Notes under the pieces: generated by a model
The model's database searches: none
What the model was told of the DNA's origin: nothing
Seen by the model: the letters and a program-made list of their open reading frames with translations, nothing else
Translations under genes and position numbers: made by a program
Shown: positions 15,692-23,717 of the stretch, in pieces
Layout of the letters: every line of letters starts with the position of its first letter
Numbering within the stretch: position 1 is the stretch's first letter
DNA from: a virus
DNA length: 39,759 bases
Strand: one strand, 5' to 3'
Virus record (IMG/VR): IMGVR_UViG_3300035211_000086
Span: 1-39,759 of that record

Positions 15692-16265
15692 GTTTGTTTT
15701 CCAGGGCAAGCAATACGATTATTTCGACCATCCGCACAACAAGACGTTACATAACGAGCGGGCGGTGGAAGTGCCGGTTATCTGGGAGGTAGTTAAGCAG
15801 TATGCCCCGGCGGACGTGCTGGAATTCGGTAACGTGCTGAATTACTACTACCCGTTTGAGCATGATGTGATCGACAAGCGCGAGGGGCCAACTTTTAAGA
15901 CTGACATCGTAGACTGGGAACCAGCCCGGAAATATCCGCTTGTGATCAGTATCTCGACGTTAGAGCACGTCGGGCACACGAACGGCAAATACGGGGAAAA
16001 TGCAGCCCCGTTTAAATTTCTGGCGGCGCTGGGAATTCTTTTGATGGCGGTAGCCCCCGACGGGCAACTGCTGATCACCGTTCCGATAGGCTACCACGAA
16101 AGCATGGATAACTACTTACAAAGTGATGATCACGGCCTGGAAATGGCCTGTATGCAAAAGGTCGCCCCCACGCGGTGGGTACAGTGCGAGCCTGATTTTT
16201 CAATCAAGTATGGCAGCCCCTACCGGCGCGGTAATGGCGTGCTGTTTTTGAGCAAGGGAGTATAA
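15684..16265 (+). CDS. SAM-dependent methyltransferase-like protein
   Basis: 193 aa. The Rossmann-like blocks are VLEFGNVLNYY (motif I position), HDVIDKREGPTFKTDIVDWE (acidic end of strand 2), YPLVISISTLEHVGH (post-motif II, IxxxxTLEHV) and APDGQLLITVPIGYHE. This fits class I methyltransferases that modify sugars or lipids, where the first motif is often degenerate. It lies between a glycosyltransferase and the scaffold gene, so methylation of a virion glycan is a reasonable inference. Confidence 0.65.
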   Translation: MAKFVFQGKQYDYFDHPHNKTLHNERAVEVPVIWEVVKQYAPADVLEFGNVLNYYYPFEHDVIDKREGPTFKTDIVDWEPARKYPLVISISTLEHVGHTNGKYGENAAPFKFLAALGILLMAVAPDGQLLITVPIGYHESMDNYLQSDDHGLEMACMQKVAPTRWVQCEPDFSIKYGSPYRRGNGVLFLSKGV

Positions 16266-16268
16266 GCA

Positions 16269-17336
16269 ATGGATACATTGCGGGAATACATGATCGGTGA
16301 ATTCCAGGGGACCTACCCGGAAATCCCAACCGATCCGAAAATCGATATCGCCGCCCTGACTGAGGGAGACGACGATCCCTTTTTTGTAACCCTACCGGTT
16401 GCCCAGATTGGCCGCGTGAGTGAAAACGGGCTGGTCTATGATGAGAAACTTGTCAACGCTATCGAAGCACAGATGGTTGGCAAGGGTGGCAATATGGGAC
16501 ACATCAAACCAGAGGATCGGAGTTCTGCCTTCCCCGTCGAGGACGTGGATTGGGTAGCCTCATTAAGAGTCGGTGATACCACCTGGGGTAAAGCATATGT
16601 TCCCCCCGGTAAGGCGCGAACGTTTATTCGCCGCCTGAAGGCAAGGGGCGGGCAACTGGCAACCTCAATTTATGGCCCGCATGGGGGACGTGAGACGTTA
16701 CCCGGCGGATCGTGGCGAGCGGCAAATTTTACACTCGAATCGCTGGACCTAGCGCCAGCAGATCGGGCGGCCCTCAAGATTTCGGGGCAATTTGCTGTGA
16801 CCGCCCAAATGACAACCGATAACAATTCGGAGGATGAAACAATGGATAAAGCACAACTGATTGCGGAGCTGAAGGTGGACGATCTGCCGGAAGCGCTCCG
16901 CCAACAGGTGATCCAGGGATGGCAGGCGGACAAGGGCGAGGCCGACCGCGTAGCCGAACTGGAAAACCAACTCAAGGCCGCCGGTGATAAGGTGGCTGAA
17001 ATGGAAAAGCAGGTTGCAGAGACTCAACGCGCGGCGTTTGAAGCAACCCTCGATAATCTGATCGCCGAAACCGTCAAGATTGCCGACTTGCGTCCGGTCG
17101 TTCGCCGGGCGGTGTTGGCTGAACTGGCGGGAGAGGCCGAGGCGGACAAGGCGAAGGAAGTGTTAAAAGAGTACACCGAGGGTGAAGAGTACAAGGGGCT
17201 GGCCCAGGCTATGAGCATGAAATTGCAGGGCGGAGCCGCCATTGTCGGAGAGTTGAGCGGCAGGGATGGCAAGAAAGACTGGAAAGACCGGATTGCCGAC
17301 AATGCCGGAGAGTTGGCCCAGGAAGCAGGCGCATAG
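16269..17336 (+). CDS. prohead protease-scaffold fusion
   Basis: 355 aa. The first ~190 residues look like a prohead protease-type domain: GGNMGHIKPEDRSSAF with a candidate catalytic His in MGH, VDWVASLRVGDTTWGKAYV, then GGQLATSIYGPHGG with a candidate Ser. After residue 191 the character changes to a charged coiled coil (VAELENQLKAAGDKVAEMEKQV) typical of scaffolding proteins. An in-frame start at 16842 would make the scaffold alone. Precedes decoration and capsid genes, as expected. The catalytic residues are inferred. Confidence 0.65.
   Translation: MDTLREYMIGEFQGTYPEIPTDPKIDIAALTEGDDDPFFVTLPVAQIGRVSENGLVYDEKLVNAIEAQMVGKGGNMGHIKPEDRSSAFPVEDVDWVASLRVGDTTWGKAYVPPGKARTFIRRLKARGGQLATSIYGPHGGRETLPGGSWRAANFTLESLDLAPADRAALKISGQFAVTAQMTTDNNSEDETMDKAQLIAELKVDDLPEALRQQVIQGWQADKGEADRVAELENQLKAAGDKVAEMEKQVAETQRAAFEATLDNLIAETVKIADLRPVVRRAVLAELAGEAEADKAKEVLKEYTEGEEYKGLAQAMSMKLQGGAAIVGELSGRDGKKDWKDRIADNAGELAQEAGA
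16842..17336 (+). CDS. predicted nested scaffold protein from internal start
   Basis: The ATG at 16842 is in frame (residue 192 of the longer gene) and is preceded by GGAGG at 16829-16833 with 8-nt spacing, stronger than most starts in this window. It begins exactly where the protease-like domain ends and the coiled-coil scaffold begins (MDKAQLIAELKVDDL). A 164-aa product is predicted. The arrangement is like lambda C/Nu3, where the scaffold is made from an internal start of the protease gene. Confidence 0.6.
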   Translation: MDKAQLIAELKVDDLPEALRQQVIQGWQADKGEADRVAELENQLKAAGDKVAEMEKQVAETQRAAFEATLDNLIAETVKIADLRPVVRRAVLAELAGEAEADKAKEVLKEYTEGEEYKGLAQAMSMKLQGGAAIVGELSGRDGKKDWKDRIADNAGELAQEAGA

Positions 17337-17362
17337 CGCCTGCTCAAAGGAGATAGTAAATC

Positions 17363-17788
17363 ATGACAGTTGCAACTGTAACTGCTACAAAAGTTCGCCC
17401 ACTCGATGGTTGCCGTACCCGCGCCTTTGACGCCGGGGAAGCCCTCGATGTTGGAGATGTGATCCAGGTGGATGGATCAGGTGATGCTGTGGCCGCAAAC
17501 GCCACCACCAAAGCCGGGGCAACCGGCACCCTGGGAATCGTCGTCGCTGGATCGCGCAAGCAGCGTGATGGCTCGATTGCTTCTGGCGAACGAGTTACCT
17601 GTGTGATGTTCGGTCCTGTGACCGGTTTCACTGATTTGGACGAAACCAAGACCTATTGGGTTGCCAAGACCGATGGCAAGATGGACGACACCGCACCAAC
17701 CAGCGGTTATCAACGACCCATTGGTAGCCCGGAGAGTTCGACGGTGTTCTTCTTTAACCCGTCGGGCGATGATCCAGATAGCGCTTAG
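17363..17788 (+). CDS. capsid decoration protein
   Basis: 141 aa, SD AAAGGAGATAG. Small, beta-rich and Ala/Gly/Thr-rich, with VLDVGDVIQVDGSGDAVAA- and GTLGIVVAGSRK-type segments that resemble DUF2190/lambda gpD-like head stabilisation proteins. It sits directly between the scaffold and the major capsid gene, the standard position for decoration proteins. Identity rests on size, composition and position. Confidence 0.65.
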   Translation: MTVATVTATKVRPLDGCRTRAFDAGEALDVGDVIQVDGSGDAVAANATTKAGATGTLGIVVAGSRKQRDGSIASGERVTCVMFGPVTGFTDLDETKTYWVAKTDGKMDDTAPTSGYQRPIGSPESSTVFFFNPSGDDPDSA

Positions 17789-17809
17789 GCTGAATAGGGA
17801 GGAATAAAA

Positions 17810-18946
17810 ATGACTTTAGTAGGCCCCCGCGCAGCCATTGACATTGCGCTGCCCACCGGGATAGATACAACCGAAGTCCTGAATTTCCAGCTTCGTGACG
17901 GAGTTTCAGGAGAACAGATCGTCGCTGAGGCCGCCGCCGTGATTGGCGAGGTTAACCAGCGATTGATCAATCGTTATGGCGGCCTGCTGGCAACCACCCA
18001 GACCCTTTACTCTATTGGGACTCAGGGCGAGACCAGCCGGTCGATGACTAAAGAAGTGTCAGAATTCAAGCGCCCCGACGGTAAACGAGCGCAGGAGATC
18101 GGGCAGATGCTCCCCATTCGTGATTATGCGGATGCGACCGAGTGGACGCCGATGTGGTTACGTGATTGCCGTCGAGATCAAGCACTCCGTGACGTCGCAA
18201 AGATCGCCCAGGACTGGGAAGACCGGGTAGACTACGACATCCTGACCAGGGCGTTGACCAATTCGGAAAATGCCATTTCTTCATCTGGTTATGATGTACC
18301 CTGGGCCATTGGCACCGGCATGAATGTGAACTACATCCCGCCTCAATACAGAGGGTACATTTTCTCTGCAAGTCACTCACACTTCAAGTACTACAATGGG
18401 ACAGTGACCGCGCAGTGTGTGAACGCCATCAAGAACGCCGTTAAGGAACTGCGGCATCACGGGCATACCGGACGGTTGGTTGCTCTGGTATCTGACACCG
18501 ATGTGGACACCTGGGCAGGGAAAACCGATAACGGATTCGTCGAACTGAATCCCACCGGATTCCAGGTTGTAGCCGGTAGCTCAAGCGCTCCGGTTCGCGT
18601 AACAACAGGTGAAGTCGAGGGAATGCCGGGTGAATTATTCGGCTACTTCAAGACTAACCGGGGCGTTGTTGAGATGCGCTATCACGAGCGTATTCCAACT
18701 GGCTACCTGTTTGTAACCAAGTCGTATGGGGTGAACAACCCCAATAACGGCCTGGCCGTCCGAACCCACCCGAACTATGGGTTCGGAATGCGAGTTCGCC
18801 CACAGGTGACCAGTGACATCAACCCAGAACTTGATTTTATCAAGTTCGAGGCAACGCACGGCGTGGGTGTTAACGACCGAACAAACGGTCATTGCACCTA
18901 CATGGCGTCTGGTGCGTCTGAATATACCAACCCATCGTTCAGCTAG
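17810..18946 (+). CDS. major capsid protein
   Basis: 378 aa, strong SD (GGGAGGAA). Located after scaffold and decoration genes and before the connector series. It has the size and composition of an HK97-fold capsid protein, with a helical spine-like segment (RDCRRDQALRDVAKIAQDWEDRVDYDILTRAL, given here as about residues 118-149) and a beta-rich P/A-domain-like C-terminal half (GFQVVAGSS, GYFKTNRGVVEMRYHERIPTG). No clear N-terminal delta domain is seen, which agrees with a separate scaffold protein. Confidence 0.8.
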   Translation: MTLVGPRAAIDIALPTGIDTTEVLNFQLRDGVSGEQIVAEAAAVIGEVNQRLINRYGGLLATTQTLYSIGTQGETSRSMTKEVSEFKRPDGKRAQEIGQMLPIRDYADATEWTPMWLRDCRRDQALRDVAKIAQDWEDRVDYDILTRALTNSENAISSSGYDVPWAIGTGMNVNYIPPQYRGYIFSASHSHFKYYNGTVTAQCVNAIKNAVKELRHHGHTGRLVALVSDTDVDTWAGKTDNGFVELNPTGFQVVAGSSSAPVRVTTGEVEGMPGELFGYFKTNRGVVEMRYHERIPTGYLFVTKSYGVNNPNNGLAVRTHPNYGFGMRVRPQVTSDINPELDFIKFEATHGVGVNDRTNGHCTYMASGASEYTNPSFS

Positions 18947-18976
18947 ATCGGACATGGAAGAAATGAGGGAAGACCG

Positions 18977-20011
18977 GTGACTCAGATCAATTGGATGGCT
19001 TGCAATAGTAATCCGTTTGACGGGTATGGCCATCACAGTCTAAACATGCTCCGTGCTTTACAACAGGTGGGGGGAGTCGATGTGACCCCCTTGCCCACTG
19101 AGATCATGGACTGGCCAGGCTGGATGCGCCGGATGGCCGGTCTCCCTTTGGATCGTTTGACAATCTCTTTGATGCCACCTCGACACCTGCGCGGCCTGCC
19201 CTGTCGCCAGTGGTGCTTCACGATGTACGAGAGTACCTGCATTCCGCAAGGTTGGGCCAATGCGATCAACCGGTATTGCGAACGCTTGATTGTTCCGAGT
19301 AACTGGCTGATAAAGGTGTTCAAAGAGAATGGAGTAGATGTGCCGATTCACGTTATCCCGGAGGGCATCTGGTCAGATGCATGGCCCATCTTGACCGGAC
19401 AATACGATCCAGAAAAACCATATACCTTTGTTGCGCTGGGAGATCGAGGAAGTCGAAAGGCACACGACAAAGCCTACGCCGCATTTTATAAGGCATTCGG
19501 CGGACAGAACGATGTTCGACTTGTGATCAAAGTGCGCAGAAACGGACTTATGCTCCCGGATGGGAACGGAATTGAGCGACCAATGCTTGACCTGGCAGGT
19601 TCAGATGGCCGGGTGTCAGTCTGGCGTGAAGATGTGTCAGACATGGCTGATGTATACGCAGTAGCCGATTGTTTCGTTTTTCCGTCTCGTGGCGAGGGTT
19701 GGGGATTGCCGCCGCGCCAAGCCGCCGCGATGGGAATACCAACGATAACCACCAATTGGGGTGGATTGACAGTTGGTATTGAGCATTATGCCTATCCAGT
19801 GGATTACAAACTGGTCGAGAGCCGAATGCCCGGCGGCGGACAATGGGCAGAACCGGACACCGAGCACCTTGCAGGAAGAATGCGCTGGTGTTACGAAAAT
19901 CGAGAGGAATCCCGCGAGTTCGGACTAGAAGCGGCGCAGTGGCTACGAAAAAATCAAACATGGATTCATGCGGCGCAGGAATTCAAAGAACTTTTGGAGC
20001 GTGAAACATGA
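18977..20011 (+). CDS. GT4-like glycosyltransferase between capsid and connector genes
   Basis: 344 aa from a GTG with GAGGGAAGA upstream. Clear GT-B features: N-terminal DGYGHHSLNMLRALQQ, LIVPSNWLIKVFKENGVDVPIHVIPEG, then FVALGDRGSRKAHDKAY, LVIKVRRNG, MADVYAVADCFVFPSRGEGWGLPPRQAAAMGIPTITTNWGG. This closely fits family 4 retaining glycosyltransferases (EGWGLPxxEAxAxGxPVI), with Arg-Gln replacing the usual Glu at PRQ. It is coupled to the next gene by a 4-base overlap. Confidence 0.88.
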   Translation: MTQINWMACNSNPFDGYGHHSLNMLRALQQVGGVDVTPLPTEIMDWPGWMRRMAGLPLDRLTISLMPPRHLRGLPCRQWCFTMYESTCIPQGWANAINRYCERLIVPSNWLIKVFKENGVDVPIHVIPEGIWSDAWPILTGQYDPEKPYTFVALGDRGSRKAHDKAYAAFYKAFGGQNDVRLVIKVRRNGLMLPDGNGIERPMLDLAGSDGRVSVWREDVSDMADVYAVADCFVFPSRGEGWGLPPRQAAAMGIPTITTNWGGLTVGIEHYAYPVDYKLVESRMPGGGQWAEPDTEHLAGRMRWCYENREESREFGLEAAQWLRKNQTWIHAAQEFKELLERET

Positions 20012-20922
20012 AACGGTTAGCGATGATCGGGCTTGACGGGCTATCCTGGCGCGTCATTATCCAACACCCAGAGTGTGCCCCCTACCTGGACAGTATCCGG
20101 TGTGGGCGGGGTGGCTGGCAGGCTGAAGTCCTGACCTGTGTCAGTGTGCCGATCCACAGCGCCCCGTCATGGTCTACGATTTGCTCCGGCGAACTAAATC
20201 ACGGGATTTACGACTTTAATGTAGTCCTTCCCGATGGCACACGCGGGCGACGGGTTACCCGCGCGGATATCCAGGCCACAATGGTTTGGGAACGGTTAGC
20301 AGGGGCGGGGTTTGATGCGAGAGCCTATAGCATCTATGCCACCCTACCCCCGATCACCTATCGCACCGACTTTAAGCAAGATATCCGCTTCGCCCTGACC
20401 TTAACCCGCGATGAAATGAGGCAGGCGATGAACGCCCAACGGGATCACCTGCTTAAATGTCTCGATAGTGGCGCGGACTTTGTGGCGTTTGTGAACATCA
20501 CGCCCGACAAGGCCCACCATATGAGCCACAAGGCAGGACTGGGCAACATTGACGGGGCGCTCGACGCCTACACAATGGTTGATATGTGGCTCCTTGAGAC
20601 GGTCGAGGAACTACAGCAGCGTGATTGTGATGTGTTGGTGCTGAGTGATCACGGCCTGCCGGGGCGAGGTTACCGGCATGAGAGCGGTTTGAAGATACCC
20701 GCCCATCATCCGGACGGGATGATCGCCTTTTTAGGTAAAGAGGATGATCTTGTGAGGCCGCTACCATTACGAACCGACCGGGTAGCCCCCTGGATACTGA
20801 CATACTTTGAGGTGGCACACGACCAACCGCCCTTAAGGGAAGTTGACAGTCTAACCGGGTTGACGCCTGATGAGGAAAAGGAAATTGACGACCGGTTACG
20901 AGCGTTAGGATATATCGAATAA
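20008..20922 (+). CDS. alkaline-phosphatase-superfamily phosphodiesterase/transferase
   Basis: 304 aa. The metal-binding pattern of type I phosphodiesterase/nucleotide pyrophosphatase-like enzymes is present: MIGLDGLSW (D10), VPIHSAPSWSTICSGELNHGIYDF (nucleophile region, Ser51 in place of the usual Thr), ITPDKAHHMSH and VLVLSDHGLPG, with a later His in IPAHHPDG. These enzymes hydrolyse or transfer phospho-groups. Next to a glycosyltransferase it might trim or transfer phospho-sugar or phosphoglycerol groups. Only the superfamily is certain. Confidence 0.72.
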   Translation: MKRLAMIGLDGLSWRVIIQHPECAPYLDSIRCGRGGWQAEVLTCVSVPIHSAPSWSTICSGELNHGIYDFNVVLPDGTRGRRVTRADIQATMVWERLAGAGFDARAYSIYATLPPITYRTDFKQDIRFALTLTRDEMRQAMNAQRDHLLKCLDSGADFVAFVNITPDKAHHMSHKAGLGNIDGALDAYTMVDMWLLETVEELQQRDCDVLVLSDHGLPGRGYRHESGLKIPAHHPDGMIAFLGKEDDLVRPLPLRTDRVAPWILTYFEVAHDQPPLREVDSLTGLTPDEEKEIDDRLRALGYIE

Positions 20923-21257
20923 TGGCAACGTTAACCAGTGACCAACTCGCCGACCTGCGGGCGGATCTGGGGGATGTCCCGACCAGCACCTTTACTGATG
21001 CTGAACTAAACCGCCTCTATACGCGGGCTGATTCGGACTACACCCAGACCGTTGTATTGGCATTACGCCAGATGGTGGTCAATGCGGCCAAGTTTAACGA
21101 CTACACCGCCGGGGAGGACACGACCAAAAAATCTCAAATCTTCGATCATCTGGTCAAGCTGCTGGCCTACTACGAGGGTAAGTCCGGCAGCCAACAGGTT
21201 CAGATCGTCGCGATGCGGTCAGTGCCACCGCGTGACAAGGATGAGCCGAGTGCCTGA
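20922..21257 (+). CDS. head-tail connector protein
   Basis: 111 aa, starting in the stop of the previous gene. Helix-rich, small, with LTSDQLADLRADLGD...FTDAELNRLYTRADSDYTQTVVLALRQMVVNAAKFNDY, like HK97 gp6/SPP1 gp15 adaptor proteins (TDAELxxLxxxA). First gene of the connector set. Confidence comes from the match in length, helices and order. Confidence 0.7.
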   Translation: MATLTSDQLADLRADLGDVPTSTFTDAELNRLYTRADSDYTQTVVLALRQMVVNAAKFNDYTAGEDTTKKSQIFDHLVKLLAYYEGKSGSQQVQIVAMRSVPPRDKDEPSA

Positions 21258-21636
21258 TGTTGACGCCTGGTTAGGCGATACTCAACCCCTCGCAAACTGG
21301 CGAGGGCAGGAAGAACGGGCACACGATACCGCCCGGATTATCGCGGATAAACCATCCGTGATTACGGTGATCCGTGCTGGCGTAGCACAAGACGCCCAAA
21401 CGGTGCGGGTTGATCTGAGCAAACGCAGCGGCAACCGTTACGAAATGCGCAACGATACCGGAAGCGTGGGGTCAATGACCACCCAGATCATCGGCTACAA
21501 GGGACACCCGACCATCACCGATACTGATTTGCAGCGCGGGGATCAGTTCTACCTGGGCACGGCTCTATACCGGGTGACGATGGTCTACCCCGACTTTACC
21601 GACCGGCTGTTGGCTTTTGCGGAGGTGGTACGATGA
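21250..21636 (+). CDS. head closure (stopper) protein
   Basis: 128 aa from a GTG with AAGG 9 nt upstream; ATG at 21241 is an alternative start with poor spacing. Beta-rich second half (MTTQIIGYKGHPTITDTDLQRGDQFYLG, about residues 74-101) resembles SPP1 gp16-type stoppers, where a loop senses DNA. It follows the connector with an 8-nt overlap and precedes the gp10-like tail protein. Function is by synteny. Confidence 0.55.
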   Translation: MPDVDAWLGDTQPLANWRGQEERAHDTARIIADKPSVITVIRAGVAQDAQTVRVDLSKRSGNRYEMRNDTGSVGSMTTQIIGYKGHPTITDTDLQRGDQFYLGTALYRVTMVYPDFTDRLLAFAEVVR

Positions 21637-21986
21637 CAATGACCTTCCGCTGGGAACAACCGCCGACCGTCTGGCTTGCCGGCACCGAGGCGTATATTCG
21701 AGCCGTGTGGAATGCGATCTATGCGGCTTGCCAGAAAAGAGCGCCGGAGATCCAGAACTGGATGCGGAGCAACGCACCCTGGACGGATAGAACCGGCAAT
21801 GCCCGGCAGGGGTTAAATACCCAGGTCGAAGGGTCACAGGATGAGATCGCCCTGTTTTTCGCTCACGGCGTTTTTTACGGGATATTCCTGGAATTGCGCA
21901 ACAGTGGGCGCTACGCAGTCGTTAACCCGGCACTCGACCACTGGGGGCCGATCATCTGGCAGGATGTGTTGGCGGTGATGCGATGA
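21633..21986 (+). CDS. HK97 gp10-like tail/neck protein
   Basis: 117 aa, overlapping the previous gene by 4 nt. It carries RAPEIQNWMRSNAPWTDRTGNARQGL and FFAHGVFYGIFLELRNSGRYAVV..., the typical (NAPWxDRTGxAR...YgxxLE...gry) pattern of the HK97-gp10-like/tail completion family. Acts at the neck between the stopper and tail terminator. Confidence 0.82.
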   Translation: MTMTFRWEQPPTVWLAGTEAYIRAVWNAIYAACQKRAPEIQNWMRSNAPWTDRTGNARQGLNTQVEGSQDEIALFFAHGVFYGIFLELRNSGRYAVVNPALDHWGPIIWQDVLAVMR

Positions 21987-22426
21987 GCCTTGAAGATAAC
22001 GTAAAAGCAGTCTTAGCCGCCGATGGCACCTTTAACGGGCTGATGACGGGGGGGATATACGCCTATGAAGATACCGGTTTGTTAGGGTTTAGCCGGGACG
22101 GTATCCCCGCCGCTTTTGATAGTAATGGGCTGGTAAAGCCGTCATGCGTAGTCAAGGCGCGGGCTGAAACCCCGGACAATCAGATCATGGACGAGGGCGG
22201 GCAGGCCATGAGCTACCGCCAAGGCGTTGAACTCTGGTTCTATGAAGCGCTGGGGTACGACACCATCCACGCGGCAACTACCAGGGCGTTTGCCCTGTTA
22301 CACGGTCAAAAGGTCGCCAGCATCAAGTTTTTATGGGCTGGCGGTATACCCGTCTTCTTTGATGAGAGGATGGGGTTTAATGTAGGTCGCACCGACTATC
22401 AAGCTAATGCGGTGCTGACAGTATAG
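21983..22426 (+). CDS. tail terminator protein
   Basis: 147 aa, coupled by 4-nt overlap. Mixed alpha/beta with PSCVVKARAETPDNQIMD and SYRQGVELWFYEA, consistent with the DUF3168/gpU-like terminator position between the gp10-like protein and the major tail protein. Assigned by order and size rather than clear motifs. Confidence 0.6.
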   Translation: MSLEDNVKAVLAADGTFNGLMTGGIYAYEDTGLLGFSRDGIPAAFDSNGLVKPSCVVKARAETPDNQIMDEGGQAMSYRQGVELWFYEALGYDTIHAATTRAFALLHGQKVASIKFLWAGGIPVFFDERMGFNVGRTDYQANAVLTV

Positions 22427-22438
22427 GAGAAAATAATC

Positions 22439-22990
22439 ATGAGTATTTTTGACAGTTATGGAGCGCCGCAGTTTGGCTTAAAAGATGTCAAGATCGCCGC
22501 CTGGTCAAGCACTGGCAGCTATGGCACCGCCGTTGACGTGCCCAGCGCGCAGATGTTATCAACCAATATCGAGACGATCAACGCCGAACTTGAAGGCGAC
22601 GACCAGATTACCGACACCCACGCCAAACGGCGCAGTGGCGAGGTTACTTTCCGGTTTGGAGCGATTGACCTGGATGTCTGGGAAGTGCTGACCGGAGAAG
22701 CCTCGGTTGAAAGTGGCACGACACCCAACGAGAAAAGTACCCTGACAATGGACGCCGACAATTACCCCTATATCGGGATCGTGGGCATCGCAGATGCTAC
22801 CCAGGGCGATGGTGATCTTCATATTTTCATTCCCAAATGCAAAATCATGGGCAATGTGGCGCTCAAGTTGGAATACGGGCAGTACAGCATTCCAGAAGTG
22901 ACACTTAAGGCCATCCCGGATGGAGCCTATGGTATTTGCCAACTGGTCGAGCATGAAACGGCGGTTGTAGCCGCCCTGCCACCGGCATAA
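22439..22990 (+). CDS. major tail (tube) protein
   Basis: 183 aa, SD TAGGAGA. Beta-rich, with DSYGAPQFGLKDVKIAAW, LEGDDQITDTHAKRRSGEVTFRFGAIDLDVWEVLTGE. The D-x-x-ITDTHAKRRSGEVTF pattern matches tail tube proteins of siphoviruses. Located immediately before the tail assembly chaperones and tape measure, the invariable position of the tube gene. Confidence 0.85.
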   Translation: MSIFDSYGAPQFGLKDVKIAAWSSTGSYGTAVDVPSAQMLSTNIETINAELEGDDQITDTHAKRRSGEVTFRFGAIDLDVWEVLTGEASVESGTTPNEKSTLTMDADNYPYIGIVGIADATQGDGDLHIFIPKCKIMGNVALKLEYGQYSIPEVTLKAIPDGAYGICQLVEHETAVVAALPPA

Positions 22991-22999
22991 GGAGCTGAT

Positions 23000-23479
23000 A
23001 TGTCAGATAACGGGAATCAAACGCTACAGCCAACAAACGGGGCAGCCTGGCGTGAACCCTACGAAAAAGGGGAAATCGTTGAGCTGCCTTCCGGGAAAAT
23101 AGCGCGGCTTGGCCCGGCCAATGTTGAAATCCTGATCAAAGCGATGGGAGATCTCCCCGACGCCCTGACCAGCGTCATTGCCAACCTGTTTTTAGGTGAA
23201 GGGGATGGCGATCTCGGACTGAATAGTCTAACCGACCTGGCTGGATACGTTGATCTGGGCAATGCCTTATGCCGGGCCTGTTTTCTAGAGCCAAAGGTGG
23301 TCGATAAACCACTAAAGGCGACTGAGATCGCCCCAGAACACATCCATTTTATGGACAAGGTTTTTATCCTGGAACGGGCGATCTCGGAGGCAATGTCTTT
23401 AGACAAATTTCGTCCGCAACAAGAAGGCCATGTGGAAACTGTGGACAATAGCAAGCCAGTCAGGGCAAAGGCCAAGTAG
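23000..23479 (+). CDS. tail assembly chaperone, upstream partner (gpG-like)
   Basis: 159 aa, SD AAGGAGCTG. An N-terminal module (EKGEIVELPSGKIARLGPANVEILIKAMGDLPDALT), helical, then a charged C-terminus ending KAK. Precedes the +1-frame ORF and the tape measure gene, matching the G/GT-type chaperone pair of siphophages. See finding on how the downstream frame is expressed. Confidence 0.72.
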   Translation: MSDNGNQTLQPTNGAAWREPYEKGEIVELPSGKIARLGPANVEILIKAMGDLPDALTSVIANLFLGEGDGDLGLNSLTDLAGYVDLGNALCRACFLEPKVVDKPLKATEIAPEHIHFMDKVFILERAISEAMSLDKFRPQQEGHVETVDNSKPVRAKAK

Positions 23480-23480
23480 T

Positions 23481-23717
23481 TTGATCGGTGTGTCTGACCA
23501 GTGGGCCGCCTTGCAATTTGACCGGGCGGTGATCTGGTTAGGGACGTTTATCGAGAACAAACTAATGGAAACGCAGAACGTTGGCACAAAGGGTAGGCCA
23601 AAATACGAGCCTAAGTACAAGTTGGAGGACCTGTTGGCTGATGCCCCGCAGGGCAAGCCGACCAAGGAAGAATTCGTACAGGCGTTCGGCGGATTTGGGA
23701 CAGTGGTAAAACGATAA
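23481..23717 (+). CDS. tail assembly chaperone, downstream frame (GT-like extension)
   Basis: The reading frame (open from 23430) is +1 relative to the upstream gene and encodes GVSDQWAALQFDRAVIWLGTFIENKLM, similar to the downstream part of chaperone fusions (gvDpyxAyxfDeAvxxfgxxie). The TTG at 23481 follows the upstream stop by one base, with AAAGG 9 nt before; the long form from ATG 23430 has an unlikely N-terminus. It could be made by reinitiation or by a ribosomal frameshift. Stop overlaps the tape measure start by one base. Confidence 0.55.
   Translation: MIGVSDQWAALQFDRAVIWLGTFIENKLMETQNVGTKGRPKYEPKYKLEDLLADAPQGKPTKEEFVQAFGGFGTVVKR

Noticed and set aside
20498-20989. A 163-codon minus-strand frame over the phosphodiesterase gene
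   Set aside because: Arg/Ser-rich antisense frame with no start signal; the plus-strand gene has clear motifs.
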